This document shows positions 9,212 through 17,951 of a stretch of DNA of 46,224 nt, piece by piece. The notes beneath the pieces are model-generated. The model was not told the DNA's origin, ran no database searches, and saw nothing but the letters and a program-made list of their open reading frames with translations. The DNA comes from Clostridiales bacterium (lineage in GTDB: Bacteria > Bacillota > Clostridia > Peptostreptococcales > Anaerovoracaceae). A program made the translations under genes and the position numbers. Location of the stretch: positions 1-46,224 of the forward strand of contig JAQYRL010000070.1 in assembly GCA_028725765.1 (NCBI GenBank), in the 5' to 3' direction. The first letter of the stretch is position 1. The number at the start of each line of letters is the position of its first letter.

Positions 9212-9320
9212 ATATGTTTCCATCCTTAAGCATAATTCAATCAAATCAGCTTCTAAGATTCTAGAAGAATCTATATTCTCGCGTATTATTGATTCGTGAT
9301 GTCTATATTAATTATCTTTT

Positions 9321-9358
9321 TATTTTAAAAAGGAGCCACCCTTTACAGATATGGCTCC
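9321..9358 (-). terminator. Terminator overlapping the end of mreB
   Basis: GGAGCCA (9358-9352) and TGGCTCC (9338-9332) form the stem on the minus strand, followed by TTTTTAAAATAAAAAG. The 5' arm encodes the last sense codons of mreB and the stop codon lies in the loop. Confidence 0.8.
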
Positions 9359-10365
9359 CTCTTGTTAAGCTTATTATTTTCAATTTTCTCAAGTTCATTA
9401 AGTGCTTTACCTGTTCCTATTGCAACACACGACGCGGGATCTTCAGCAATGTGAACTGTAATTCCGGTTCTTGCTTCAATTCTTTTGTCGATTCCGTATA
9501 GGTATGCTCCTCCGCCAGTGAGTATAATGCCTGAATTACTGATATCAGCAGCTAGTTCAGGAGGTGTCTTTTCAAGTACACTGTGAACAGTCTCGCAAAT
9601 TGTATGTAGAGGTTCCTCGAGAGCCTTTAGCATTTCTTCAGATGTTACAACCACAGTTTTCGGAAGTCCTGTAATCAAGTCTCTACCTCTGCACTCCATT
9701 GTTACGCTTTCTTCGCGTGGAAATGCAGTGCCTATGGTTTTCTTTAGTTCTTCACCAGTTCTCTCACCTATGTACAATTTGTGAACCTTTCTCATATATT
9801 TGATAATTGATTCATCAAATTTATCTCCAGCCATTTTAACAGACGCGCTTGCGACTATTCCGCCAAGTGATATCACGGCAATATCGGTAGTGCCTCCTCC
9901 TATATCAATAACCATAACTCCATCAGGCTTAGATATATCAAGTCCGGCTCCTATTGCTGCAGCAACGGGCTCCTCCATTAGATAAACGTCTTTTCCACCT
10001 GCCTGAGTTGCCGCCTCTCGGACAGCCCTTTTCTCGACTTCTGTCACTCCGCTTGGAACACATACCATTATTTTTGGTCTAAACAATCTACTTCTTCCAC
10101 AGGTCTTTGCGATAAAGTATTTGAGCATACGTTCAGTAATATCATAGTCTGAAATAACTCCATCGCTAAGTGGTTTAAGTGCGATAATATTGCCAGGTGT
10201 CCTCCCAAGCATCTGCCTTGCTTCCTCACCTACAGCAAGAATTTCGTCAGTATCTTTATTAACGGCTACAACAGCAGGTTCATTTAAAACGATCCCCTTA
10301 TTTTTAATATAGACAAGCACATTAGCAGTGCCAAGGTCTATACCAACCTCACTTGAAAATGCCAT
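9343..10365 (-). CDS. mreB: Rod-shape protein MreB/Mbl
   Basis: This is an actin-fold ATPase of 340 residues with GIDLGTANVLVY (phosphate 1), PSGVTEVEKRAVREA, EEPVAAAIGAGLDI, VIDIGGGTTDIAVIS (phosphate 2) and GIILTGGGAYLYG (adenosine). It assembles into membrane-bound filaments that guide cell-wall elongation, which implies a rod-shaped cell. The gene stands alone, without mreC/mreD, as is common for Mbl-type paralogues. It follows the Na/Pi cotransporter gene by 37 bases and AAAGGAG precedes the ATG. MreB versus Mbl cannot be settled here. Confidence 0.93.
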   Translation of the reverse strand: MAFSSEVGIDLGTANVLVYIKNKGIVLNEPAVVAVNKDTDEILAVGEEARQMLGRTPGNIIALKPLSDGVISDYDITERMLKYFIAKTCGRSRLFRPKIMVCVPSGVTEVEKRAVREAATQAGGKDVYLMEEPVAAAIGAGLDISKPDGVMVIDIGGGTTDIAVISLGGIVASASVKMAGDKFDESIIKYMRKVHKLYIGERTGEELKKTIGTAFPREESVTMECRGRDLITGLPKTVVVTSEEMLKALEEPLHTICETVHSVLEKTPPELAADISNSGIILTGGGAYLYGIDKRIEARTGITVHIAEDPASCVAIGTGKALNELEKIENNKLNKREPYL

Positions 10366-10402
10366 ATATTTCTCCTTTCAAATGTTATAATTTCTAATCA
10401 AT

Positions 10403-12148
10403 TTATACAGGCAATCCGTATTTTTCAGAAAAATTTTCGTACAAAACTTTAAAGTTTTCATCATCTCTACTCTTAAGTCGTCTGAGATATTTATGCCTTT
10501 CAAAACTGTAATTTTCAAGTTCAATAAGGGCAGCAGCGACATTTGAGCAGTGGTCTGAAACTCTTTCAAAACTTACAAGCATATCATTTAATACAAATCC
10601 ATGCTCTATAGTGCATTTGCCAGACTGGAGCCTGTTTATATGTCTTGTCTTTATCAAGTCAGTAAGGTCATCTATAACCTCTTCCAAAGGCTCGACTTCC
10701 TTCGCTTTTTCCAAATCATCTTCAACAAAGGCTGACCTTGTGATTGATATGATTTCATCAAGTGCACCTTTTATATGCTCAAGTTCCATCATTGCAGTAT
10801 CAGAAAATACCATTCCCTTATCCTTGATTTCTTTTGCCGCCTGCAAAATAGTGATTCCATGGTCACCTATTCTTTCAAAGTCGCCTATAGTATGCAGCAA
10901 TGTGGATATCATTCTGCTGTCTGTATCTGAAAGCTCAAAACCCGAAAGTTTTACAAGATAAGATCCAAGCTTATCCTCATACCTATCAATCTGAGACTCA
11001 ACTGTTTCTATTTCAGTAGCCTTCTCATCATCATATTTGAATATGAGTTCCATGGCTTTTTCTACATTACCAAAAGCTAGTTCTGCCATTTCATCAGTCT
11101 TATTTCTACATTCCTGAATAGCAACTGATGGGGTTCTGAATAGTCTTTCATCAAGGAAGCTAGACTCGCGGCCTTCAGTTCTAATCATCTTTCTAGCAAG
11201 TAAGACTATTTTTTCTGAGAATGGAAGTAAGAATATTGTTGTCAAAACATTAAATACAGTATGTGAAATAGCTATACCAAGAGGCCCTATTGAACTGTCT
11301 ATCCAAGGAAACTGAAAGAGCGCATGTGCTACATAAAACAAAACCATGCAAACTGTTGTACCTATCAAATTAAATAAAACATGTATAGCTGCAACCCTCT
11401 TAGCATTTTTTGAGACGCCTATACTTGAAATTATCGCTGTGATACATGTTCCTATGTTCTGTCCCATTATTATTGGTATTGCCATACCATATGTGAGACT
11501 CGAAGTTAAAGATAATGCCTGCAAAATTCCGACAGAAGCTGATGAACTTTGAATTATAGCTGTTAAAATAAACCCTGTCAAAATTCCGAGAAATGGATTG
11601 TTAAATGCAATTAGAATCTTAGCAAATTCAGGACTTTCAGTAAGAGGCTCTACGGCATCACTCATAAATCCCATACCGAACATCAATATAGCAAAGCCTA
11701 CCATAATCGTTCCAATATCTTTGTGTTTGCTCTGCTTAGCCACCATGTTCATTATAACGCCTATGAATGCAAGCACTGGCGAAAAGTTAGATGGATTCAG
11801 TATTTTAACAAAAAAATTGTCTCCCTGAATGCCTATTAAACTCAAAATCCATGCAGTCGCGGTAGTCCCAATGTTAGAGCCCATAATTACACCGATTGTC
11901 TGTCCGAGCTCCATTATACCTGAGTTTACAAGACCAACAAGCATTACAGTAACTGCTGAGGAGCTCTGTATTGCTGCTGTTATAATAAGCCCCAGAAATA
12001 AACTGTGCAACTTAGTTGCAGTCATTCTTTTAAGAATACTCTCCAGTTTGCCGCCCGCAAGCCTACTGAGGCCCTGCGACATTACGTTCATTCCATAGAG
12101 GAAAAGCGCTAATCCTCCCCCTAAGGTAAAAAACGAAAACACATCCAT
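10403..12148 (-). CDS. Na/Pi-cotransporter family II protein with PhoU-like tail
   Basis: The 581-residue membrane protein has two inverted repeats carrying the signature QSSS: TAAIQSSSAVTVMLVG near residue 60 and TAIIQSSSASVGILQA near residue 200. Hydrophobic helices continue to about residue 310. From about 345 to 555 there is a helical PhoU-like region (FGNVEKAMELIFKYDD, HTIGDFERIGDHGITI). The family imports phosphate with sodium. The PhoU tail is thought to regulate transport. It follows the DtxR-family gene by 68 bases. Confidence 0.88.
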   Translation of the reverse strand: MDVFSFFTLGGGLALFLYGMNVMSQGLSRLAGGKLESILKRMTATKLHSLFLGLIITAAIQSSSAVTVMLVGLVNSGIMELGQTIGVIMGSNIGTTATAWILSLIGIQGDNFFVKILNPSNFSPVLAFIGVIMNMVAKQSKHKDIGTIMVGFAILMFGMGFMSDAVEPLTESPEFAKILIAFNNPFLGILTGFILTAIIQSSSASVGILQALSLTSSLTYGMAIPIIMGQNIGTCITAIISSIGVSKNAKRVAAIHVLFNLIGTTVCMVLFYVAHALFQFPWIDSSIGPLGIAISHTVFNVLTTIFLLPFSEKIVLLARKMIRTEGRESSFLDERLFRTPSVAIQECRNKTDEMAELAFGNVEKAMELIFKYDDEKATEIETVESQIDRYEDKLGSYLVKLSGFELSDTDSRMISTLLHTIGDFERIGDHGITILQAAKEIKDKGMVFSDTAMMELEHIKGALDEIISITRSAFVEDDLEKAKEVEPLEEVIDDLTDLIKTRHINRLQSGKCTIEHGFVLNDMLVSFERVSDHCSNVAAALIELENYSFERHKYLRRLKSRDDENFKVLYENFSEKYGLPV

Positions 12149-12216
12149 CTACTATTGCTCCTTATATTTAAAACTTAAAAACATCAATATATCGACAGTA
12201 AATAGTTTCACAGAAA

Positions 12217-12579
12217 TTAATTACCGAAATGCTTCCTAAGTGCATTGAAAGTTTCATCACTTATATAGTGCTCCACTCTACACGCATCTTCGATAGCAAC
12301 ATCCTCACTAACACCTATAGACGTGAAAATTTCAGATAAAACAAGATGTCTCTTGTATATCGCATTAGCTAGTTTATTGCCCTTTTCTGTCAGCGTTATA
12401 TAGCCCGATTCATCCATATCTAGATATTCGTTTTCCTTAAGAAGCCCCATTGCTCTACTGACACTCGCTCTTGATACGTCTCGATAATTTGCAATATCAA
12501 TAGATCTAACTTTTTTCCCTTCTTTGCCCAGAATTAAAATAGTCTCTAGGTACATTTCACCGGATTCCTGAATAGACAT
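12217..12579 (-). CDS. DtxR/MntR-family metal-dependent repressor
   Basis: The 120-residue protein has an N-terminal winged helix (YLETILILGKEGKKVRSIDIANYRDVSRASVSRAMGLL). Residues 75-120 form the dimerisation and metal-binding helices, with His and Glu ligands in YKRHLVLSEIF and EDACRVEHYISDETF. It lacks the SH3-like third domain of classical DtxR, so it resembles short MntR/IdeR forms. It lies next to the feo operon, whose promoter carries DtxR-style operators, so it is the likely iron-responsive repressor of feo. Confidence 0.85.
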   Translation of the reverse strand: MSIQESGEMYLETILILGKEGKKVRSIDIANYRDVSRASVSRAMGLLKENEYLDMDESGYITLTEKGNKLANAIYKRHLVLSEIFTSIGVSEDVAIEDACRVEHYISDETFNALRKHFGN

Positions 12580-12639
12580 CTCTTACCTCCTATCATTATC
12601 CTAACTATTCTATCATAATATTTATTGAAAATAAAGCAA

Positions 12640-12680
12640 AATAGGAGTCACTTTTTTAAAGCACCTCCCATTTTTTACTA
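12640..12680 (-). terminator. Terminator after the feo operon
   Basis: On the minus strand AAAATGGGAG pairs imperfectly with CTCCTATTTT across an A-rich loop, and T-rich sequence follows. It lies between the small Cys-rich feo gene and the DtxR-family gene. Confidence 0.5.
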
Positions 12681-12694
12681 ATTTATATGTATCT

Positions 12695-12901
12695 TTATTT
12701 TGTAATTTCCTTTTTAATCTGTTCGACATTCATATGACAAATATTTGAACCTGAGCATCCGCTGCAACCACCTCCACAGCCACAACTTGATTTGCCAGCT
12801 TTCTTGTCCCTAATCATCTTTAAAATTATTGATACAACAATTGCCAACAAAATGCCGCCCACAATTATATCTCCGATATGTTCGCTGAAAAAACTCCCCA
12901 T
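12695..12901 (-). CDS. FeoB-associated Cys-rich membrane protein
   Basis: This 68-residue protein has one transmembrane helix at about residues 9-28 (IIVGGILLAIVVSIILKMI), then a basic stretch and the Cys cluster SCGCGGGCSGCSG. This is the hallmark of the small FeoB-associated proteins found beside feoB in Firmicutes. It probably supports or regulates ferrous iron import. The gene is 27 bases downstream of feoB, in the same operon. Confidence 0.88.
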   Translation of the reverse strand: MGSFFSEHIGDIIVGGILLAIVVSIILKMIRDKKAGKSSCGCGGGCSGCSGSNICHMNVEQIKKEITK

Positions 12902-12928
12902 ACGAATCTCCTTTAATCTGTCTAATGT

Positions 12929-15136
12929 TTAATTCTTTTCTACAGCCATCTTAACAGGTTTCAACGCTGTTTTGTCATCGTAACTTCTAAACAACAAGTA
13001 AATCAGCGCAGCTAAGAATATGAATCCAAATGCAGTTCCTATCGTGAACGATCCCGTAGCAACAAAGCTCCATAATTGATAGCAAATCAGAGATAATATA
13101 TATGCAAAAACTGTTTGATATATAATTGCTGCCCATGTCCACTTAGCACTATTCATTTCCCGTTTGATAGCCCCTATTGCTGCAAAGCACGGTGCACATA
13201 TGAGGTTAAATATCAAGAATGAATATGCAGCCATTACTGAATAGTGAGATGCTACGGCTGTCCAAATTTCATCTCCATTATCTGAAACTTCCTCAAGTCC
13301 CTTATAGAGGATTCCGAAAGTACCAACTACATTTTCTTTGGCTACAAGCCCAGTTATTGCTGCAACAGCCGCTCTCCAGTTGCCAAAGCCGAGTGGTTTG
13401 AACAGAGGTGCGAAGATTCCACCGATGCTTGCAAGGATTGATTTATCCATATCTACTGCACCGAACGAACCATCGTCCCAACCATATGATGAGGTGAACC
13501 AAACGAAAATTGTAGCCAGAAGGATTACAGTTCCAGCTTTCTTTGCAAAAGATGAAGTTCTTTCTCCCGTAGTTCTAAGTATAGCAGATACTGTTGGTAA
13601 GTGGTATGAAGGTAGTTCTAGAACAAAAGGTGAAGGTTCACCTGCAAAGAGTTTTGTTTTCTTCAAAATAATCCCCGATACAATGATTGCCCCTATTCCA
13701 ATGAAGTATGCGCTTGTTGCAACCCATGCTGCGCCATTAAACAAAGCACCGGAAATCAATCCAATTATAGGTAGTTTAGCACTGCAGGGAACAAATGTTG
13801 TTGTCATTATAGTCATTCTTCTATCGCGTTCGTTCTCAATGGTTCTTGAAGCCATAATTGCTGGAACTCCGCATCCTGACCCTATTAGCATAGGTATGAA
13901 TGATTTACCTGAAAGTCCAAACTTTCTGAAAACCCTATCCATGATGAAGGCAACCCTTGCCATATAACCACAGCTTTCAAGGAAGGCAAGCATTAGGAAG
14001 AGCACTATCATCTGCGGTAGGAATCCCAAAACAGCACCTACACCGGCAACAATACCATCAATTACAAGATCGTGAAGCCATCCTGATACCGAAAGAGCGC
14101 TCATTATACTTTCAAAAATTCCCGGTATGCTCGGTACATTGAATAGTCCAAAGAAACTCCAAGGTTCTTCTCCAAACAGCACATCATTAGTCCAGTCAGT
14201 TGCCATGGTTCCAACAGTCTTGATTGACACATAGTATACGGCAAACATAACTGCTGCAAATATAGGAAGTGCCATAATTCGATTTGTTACAACAGCATCT
14301 ATTTTGTCAGATGTAGACATTTCCACGTGAGTTTTCGCAGTATAGCAAGACCCTATTATAGATGAGATGTAAAGATATCTCTCATTTGTAATGATGCTTT
14401 CAGAATCATCATCCATTTCCGCTTCGCAATCCCTGATATCTTTTTCAATATGTTCGAGTGCTTCGGATGTGAGGTTTAATCTTTTAATTGCATTCTCATC
14501 TCTTTCAAAAAGTTTAATAGAATACCATCTTTGCTCATGTTCAGGAAGATTGTGTACAACAGCCTCTTCGATATGTGCAAGATAGTGTTCAACCTGTCCT
14601 GAAAAATGATGTTCTGGTTCAATCTTTCTCTTATCGGTGGCTTCCCTTATTGCAACATGTGCTGCATCGTCGATGCCTAGGCCCTTAAGTGCTGAGATTT
14701 CGACAACTGGACAGCCCAAAGTTTTTGACATTGCTTTTATATCAATAACGTCGCCTCTGTTTTTGAGTATGTCAAGCATGTTTATTGCTACTACAACAGG
14801 TATGCCAAGTTCAAGGAGCTGAGTTGTCAAATACAAATTCCTCTCAAGGTTGGTTCCGTCGACTATGTTCAAAATTGCATCAGGCTTTTCGTCTAAAAGA
14901 TAGTTCCTTGCAACAACTTCCTCCAACGTATATGGAGATAGAGAATAGATTCCCGGTAAGTCAGCTATCACAACATTTTTATCTTTTTTATATCTGCCTT
15001 CTTTTTTCTCAACCGTAACACCAGGCCAGTTACCAACATATTGATTTGATCCTGTAAGTGCATTAAATAGCGTAGTCTTACCGCTATTTGGATTGCCAGC
15101 AAGAGCAATCACGACATTTTCATTCTTGATTTTCAA
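12929..15136 (-). CDS. feoB: Ferrous iron transporter FeoB
   Basis: The 735-residue protein starts with a GTPase domain: G1 GNPNSGKTTLFN, G3 DLPGIYSLSPY and G4 NMLD. A helical GDI-like region follows, then a C-terminal membrane domain from about residue 285 with Gate motifs, including IPMLIGSGCGVPAIMA and TFVPCSAKLPI. It moves Fe(II) across the cytoplasmic membrane. It sits in the order feoA-feoA-feoB-Cys-rich protein and is probably iron-repressed through the operators at 15765-15801. Confidence 0.96.
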   Translation of the reverse strand: MKIKNENVVIALAGNPNSGKTTLFNALTGSNQYVGNWPGVTVEKKEGRYKKDKNVVIADLPGIYSLSPYTLEEVVARNYLLDEKPDAILNIVDGTNLERNLYLTTQLLELGIPVVVAINMLDILKNRGDVIDIKAMSKTLGCPVVEISALKGLGIDDAAHVAIREATDKRKIEPEHHFSGQVEHYLAHIEEAVVHNLPEHEQRWYSIKLFERDENAIKRLNLTSEALEHIEKDIRDCEAEMDDDSESIITNERYLYISSIIGSCYTAKTHVEMSTSDKIDAVVTNRIMALPIFAAVMFAVYYVSIKTVGTMATDWTNDVLFGEEPWSFFGLFNVPSIPGIFESIMSALSVSGWLHDLVIDGIVAGVGAVLGFLPQMIVLFLMLAFLESCGYMARVAFIMDRVFRKFGLSGKSFIPMLIGSGCGVPAIMASRTIENERDRRMTIMTTTFVPCSAKLPIIGLISGALFNGAAWVATSAYFIGIGAIIVSGIILKKTKLFAGEPSPFVLELPSYHLPTVSAILRTTGERTSSFAKKAGTVILLATIFVWFTSSYGWDDGSFGAVDMDKSILASIGGIFAPLFKPLGFGNWRAAVAAITGLVAKENVVGTFGILYKGLEEVSDNGDEIWTAVASHYSVMAAYSFLIFNLICAPCFAAIGAIKREMNSAKWTWAAIIYQTVFAYILSLICYQLWSFVATGSFTIGTAFGFIFLAALIYLLFRSYDDKTALKPVKMAVEKN

Positions 15137-15196
15137 TTAATTTCCTCCTAAACACCGTTAACATTTTAAAGTTAATATCTAGCATATTTTGCTTGA

Positions 15197-15421
15197 CTAC
15201 TCTTCAATCAAAATAGCTTCGGCGTCCGCCTTTCTTATTGAAAGTTGATATCCGCGAACTTTAACCTCAATTGGATCGCCAAGAGGTGCGACTTTTACCA
15301 CACTTATTGAAACACCCTTAGTAATACCCATGTCCATAATTCTTCTCTTAGTAGGTCCCTGCCCTTCGAGTTTTTTTACAATAGCTTTTCCCCCGACAGG
15401 AACATCTCTCAAATTCTTCAT
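15197..15421 (-). CDS. feoA: FeoA (second copy, adjacent to feoB)
   Basis: This is a 74-residue SH3-like FeoA domain: GGKAIVKKLEGQGPTKRRIMDMGITKGVSISVVKVAPLGDPIEV. The DMGITKG and PLGDPIEVKVRGYQLSIRKADA segments are diagnostic. It is thought to interact with FeoB in the cytoplasm. GGAGGA lies 6 bases before the ATG. It is second of two tandem feoA genes. Confidence 0.93.
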   Translation of the reverse strand: MKNLRDVPVGGKAIVKKLEGQGPTKRRIMDMGITKGVSISVVKVAPLGDPIEVKVRGYQLSIRKADAEAILIEE

Positions 15422-15467
15422 TTCTATCCTCCGATTTCAATAATTAAAGCCTTTGAGACTTCAAAGG

Positions 15468-15686
15468 CTATACAGGTGCTACTATTATCTTGGATGCCAT
15501 TTCCTTGCTAAGAGCAACTCGACCGTCCTTGACACTAACAATTATATTGCCACCCGACTTGGTTATTATTTTAAGCTCTGTTTCCTCTACAAAGCCTAAA
15601 TTTTGAAGATGTCGTCTAGACTCATCCGCGCCGGAAACTCTAATAATCTTGACCGAATCACCTTCATTAGCAAAACTTAAAGGCAT
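15468..15686 (-). CDS. feoA: FeoA (first copy)
   Basis: The 72-residue FeoA domain contains LSFANEGDSVKIIRVSGADESRRHLQNLGFVEETELKII. It diverges more from the consensus than the second copy: SGGNIIVSVKDGRVALSKEMA replaces the PLGDP motif. I set the start at 15686 because GGGGGTGG precedes it and the fold begins there; the longer frame to 15833 would run through the promoter and operators. Paired FeoA proteins are common in Clostridia feo operons. Confidence 0.88.
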   Translation of the reverse strand: MPLSFANEGDSVKIIRVSGADESRRHLQNLGFVEETELKIITKSGGNIIVSVKDGRVALSKEMASKIIVAPV

Positions 15687-15764
15687 ATCGCCACCCCCAT
15701 CTTCATTGAATTGGTTAAAAACATCAAAATTGGATTTTTCTTGATTACCATTATACGGTTTCCA

Positions 15765-15801
15765 GTTAGTACATGCTAACCTGCTGTTAGTATGATATAA
15801 C
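15765..15801. promoter_or_regulatory. Two tandem DtxR-type operators upstream of feoA
   Basis: GTTAG-N6-CTAAC (15765-15780) is a perfect inverted repeat. GTTAG-N6-ATAAC (15786-15801) is one mismatch from perfect. Their centres are 21 bp apart, two helical turns. The second overlaps the feo -10 box. The spacing and half-sites resemble DtxR/IdeR operators, and a DtxR-family gene is four genes downstream. Confidence 0.7.
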
Positions 15802-15820
15802 AAGAGAAAATGATTGTCAA
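15792..15820 (-). promoter_or_regulatory. Sigma-A promoter of the feo operon
   Basis: TTGACA (15820-15815) and TATCAT (15797-15792) are separated by 17 bases on the minus strand. The -10 lies inside the second operator, so repressor binding would block RNA polymerase. Confidence 0.75.
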
Positions 15821-15848
15821 CTATTGTTAACAAACTTTTTAAAAAATT

Positions 15849-15877
15849 TTGCTTTTATATCGAAATTCACGTATAAT
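15849..15877 (+). promoter_or_regulatory. Sigma-A promoter of the threonine aldolase operon
   Basis: TTGCTT (15849-15854), a 17-base spacer and TATAAT (15872-15877) lie 49 bases upstream of the ATG at 15926. It is divergent from the feo promoter. Confidence 0.7.
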
Positions 15878-15925
15878 ACTACTGAATAATTAAATTTGTT
15901 TTAGAAACCACTAAGGAGGTTCGAA

Positions 15926-16981
15926 ATGATATATTTTAAAAGCGACTATACTCAAGGAGCACACCCCCAAATTTTAAAGGCTTTGGTTGAGACTAATTCC
16001 GAGCATACTGGCACACACACCCTTGATATATATTCAGAAAAGGCTGCTGAACTTATCAAAGAAATAATTGGAAGACCTGATGCAGAAGTCCACATGATGG
16101 TTGGTGGCACTCCTACAAATGTATGCACAATTGCAGCTGCTCTTAGACCATACGAGGCTGTTGTAGCACCTAGATCTGCTCATATATATGCACATGAATG
16201 CGGTGCCGTTGAAAAAACAGGCCACAAAATAATTCCAATGGATCCTGTTGATGGAAAAATCACTCCTGAGCTAATAGACAAGGCATGGATTGAATATGAG
16301 GACGATCACACTGTGCTTCCTAGGCTTTTATCTATAAGTCAGACTACTGAACTTGGAAGCCTTTATAGTCTAGCAGAACTAAAGGCGCTTCGTGCTAAGT
16401 GTGACGAAAAGGATATGTTACTTTACATAGACGGTGCAAGACTTGGTGTTGCATTGACTGCTCCTGATGCAGACTTTACGATTAATGACATTGCAGAACT
16501 TGCAGACGCATTCTATATAGGAGGAACCAAGCACGGATTACTTCTAGGCGAAGCTGTTATTTTGCTTAACGACGCTTTCAAACCTTATTACAGATGGATA
16601 ATCAAACAGAACAACGCAATGCTTGCAAAGGGTAGAATTCTAGGCGTACAGTTCATCGAACTCCTAAAAGGTGGAGATGACAGCCTGTTTTACAGTATCG
16701 GTCACCATATGAATGCAGCTGCTGTTAAGATTCACAAAATATTTGAAACTGCTGGATATGAATTTTTCAGTTCGTCATTGACAAACCAGATTTTTCCTAT
16801 TCTACCTAAAGATCTAATCCAGCATCTTCAGAAAGACTTCGACTTTTATGAATGGGCTCCAGTTGAAGGTAGAGATGATGTGATGGTAACACGTTTTGTA
16901 ACAGGATTCGGTACAACTTCAGATGATATTGAATCACTTGCAAAAGCAGTATTTGATTTTCAGAATGGAAATGTGAAATAG
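15926..16981 (+). CDS. ltaE: Low-specificity L-threonine aldolase family protein
   Basis: The 351-residue fold-type I PLP enzyme has HTGTHTLDIYSEKA at the N terminus, MVGGTPTNVCTIAAAL around the phosphate site, and DGARLG with the PLP Asp. The Schiff-base Lys is in FYIGGTKHGLLLGEA. The family cleaves threonine or allo-threonine to glycine and acetaldehyde; related members act as beta-eliminating lyases. AAGGAGG precedes the ATG by 6 bases. It heads a plus-strand group and its stop is one base from the next ATG. Confidence 0.85.
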   Translation: MIYFKSDYTQGAHPQILKALVETNSEHTGTHTLDIYSEKAAELIKEIIGRPDAEVHMMVGGTPTNVCTIAAALRPYEAVVAPRSAHIYAHECGAVEKTGHKIIPMDPVDGKITPELIDKAWIEYEDDHTVLPRLLSISQTTELGSLYSLAELKALRAKCDEKDMLLYIDGARLGVALTAPDADFTINDIAELADAFYIGGTKHGLLLGEAVILLNDAFKPYYRWIIKQNNAMLAKGRILGVQFIELLKGGDDSLFYSIGHHMNAAAVKIHKIFETAGYEFFSSSLTNQIFPILPKDLIQHLQKDFDFYEWAPVEGRDDVMVTRFVTGFGTTSDDIESLAKAVFDFQNGNVK

Positions 16982-16982
16982 T

Positions 16983-17870
16983 ATGAATAGACCTGATGGA
17001 TACAAACTTAAGGGCTGTGACCCTTTTTATGAAATTATCCCGCATATAATGCCTCATCGTTACGATGCAACTAACTATGTTAACCTTGACATTGATTTAG
17101 AATCCATCTCAAAATATGTTAACAAGTGTAGAGAGCGTGGAATTACAATGAGGCATATGAGCGTAGTGATCGCAGGTTATCTTCGATTAGTCTCACAAAA
17201 TCCTCATTTAAATCGATTTGTCATCAATCGTAGGATATACAGCCGCAATCATTTTGCAGTTTCTTTTGTTGCGCTTAAGCCATCCCCTAACGGAGGTAGT
17301 AGCGAAACAGTTATCAAGCTATATTTCAACATGGATGATGACATCTTCGAAGTGAATAGAAAAGTTGAAAAGGCTATAGAAGAAACCGAAAAAGCTGCAG
17401 ATGCACCAAGCAATGCAACTGACAAGTTTCTACAAGGGCTGAACAAAGTTCCAGGCCTTATGAGGAGCATAGTTGGATTTCTCAAATCTTGGGACAAATA
17501 CTTTGGACTACCATTCAGCGTAATAGATGCAAGCCCGTTTCACACATCTCTATTTATCACCAATCTTGCTTCAATAAGGCTAGGTGCGGTTTATCACCAC
17601 ATGTATGACTTTGGTAGCACGTCTATTTTCATCGCTATGGGACAACCCGAGAAGAAACTAATTAGAGTTGGGGAAACAATTGTTGTCAAAAAAATCATTC
17701 CAGTTAATGTATCAACTGATGATAGGGTAGAATCGGGTTATTATTATGCAAGGTGTTTTCGTCAGTTCAAGCGATATATGGCTAATCCCGAAATTCTCGA
17801 AGAAAAGCCAGAAACTGTAGTTAAGGACGAAAATGTTAAAGTAAAAAACCCTAAATTCATTGTTAAATAG
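16983..17870 (+). CDS. Stand-alone E2/CAT-like acyltransferase fold protein, catalytic residues replaced
   Basis: The 295 residues follow the chloramphenicol acetyltransferase/dihydrolipoyl acyltransferase fold without lipoyl or subunit-binding domains. SVVIAGYLRLVSQNP and FSVIDASPFHTSLFITNLASIRLGAVYHHMYDFGSTSIFIAMG resemble the E2 catalytic core. The place of the E2 DHRV-DG motif is taken by STDDRVESGYY, so the catalytic His and the following Asp are absent. It is probably not a normal acyltransferase; a binding or structural role, or a different chemistry, is possible. The ATG is 1 base after the aldolase stop, so the genes are coupled. Confidence 0.65.
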   Translation: MNRPDGYKLKGCDPFYEIIPHIMPHRYDATNYVNLDIDLESISKYVNKCRERGITMRHMSVVIAGYLRLVSQNPHLNRFVINRRIYSRNHFAVSFVALKPSPNGGSSETVIKLYFNMDDDIFEVNRKVEKAIEETEKAADAPSNATDKFLQGLNKVPGLMRSIVGFLKSWDKYFGLPFSVIDASPFHTSLFITNLASIRLGAVYHHMYDFGSTSIFIAMGQPEKKLIRVGETIVVKKIIPVNVSTDDRVESGYYYARCFRQFKRYMANPEILEEKPETVVKDENVKVKNPKFIVK

Positions 17871-17898
17871 CAAGATCTGCACTTATAACTTTACACAG

Positions 17899-17928
17899 GA
17901 GAAGCCTCGATGCTTCTCATTTTATTTT
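17899..17928 (+). terminator. Terminator between the E2-like and PfkB genes
   Basis: GAGAAGC and GCTTCTC flank a 6-base loop, followed by ATTTTATTTTAT. It ends the aldolase transcript. Confidence 0.8.
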
Positions 17929-17951
17929 ATAATTAATTCAGAGGTATAATC

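Noticed and set aside
15687..15833. 49-residue N-terminal extension of the first FeoA
   Set aside because: It lacks a ribosome binding site, is unlike FeoA, and covers the feo promoter and operators.
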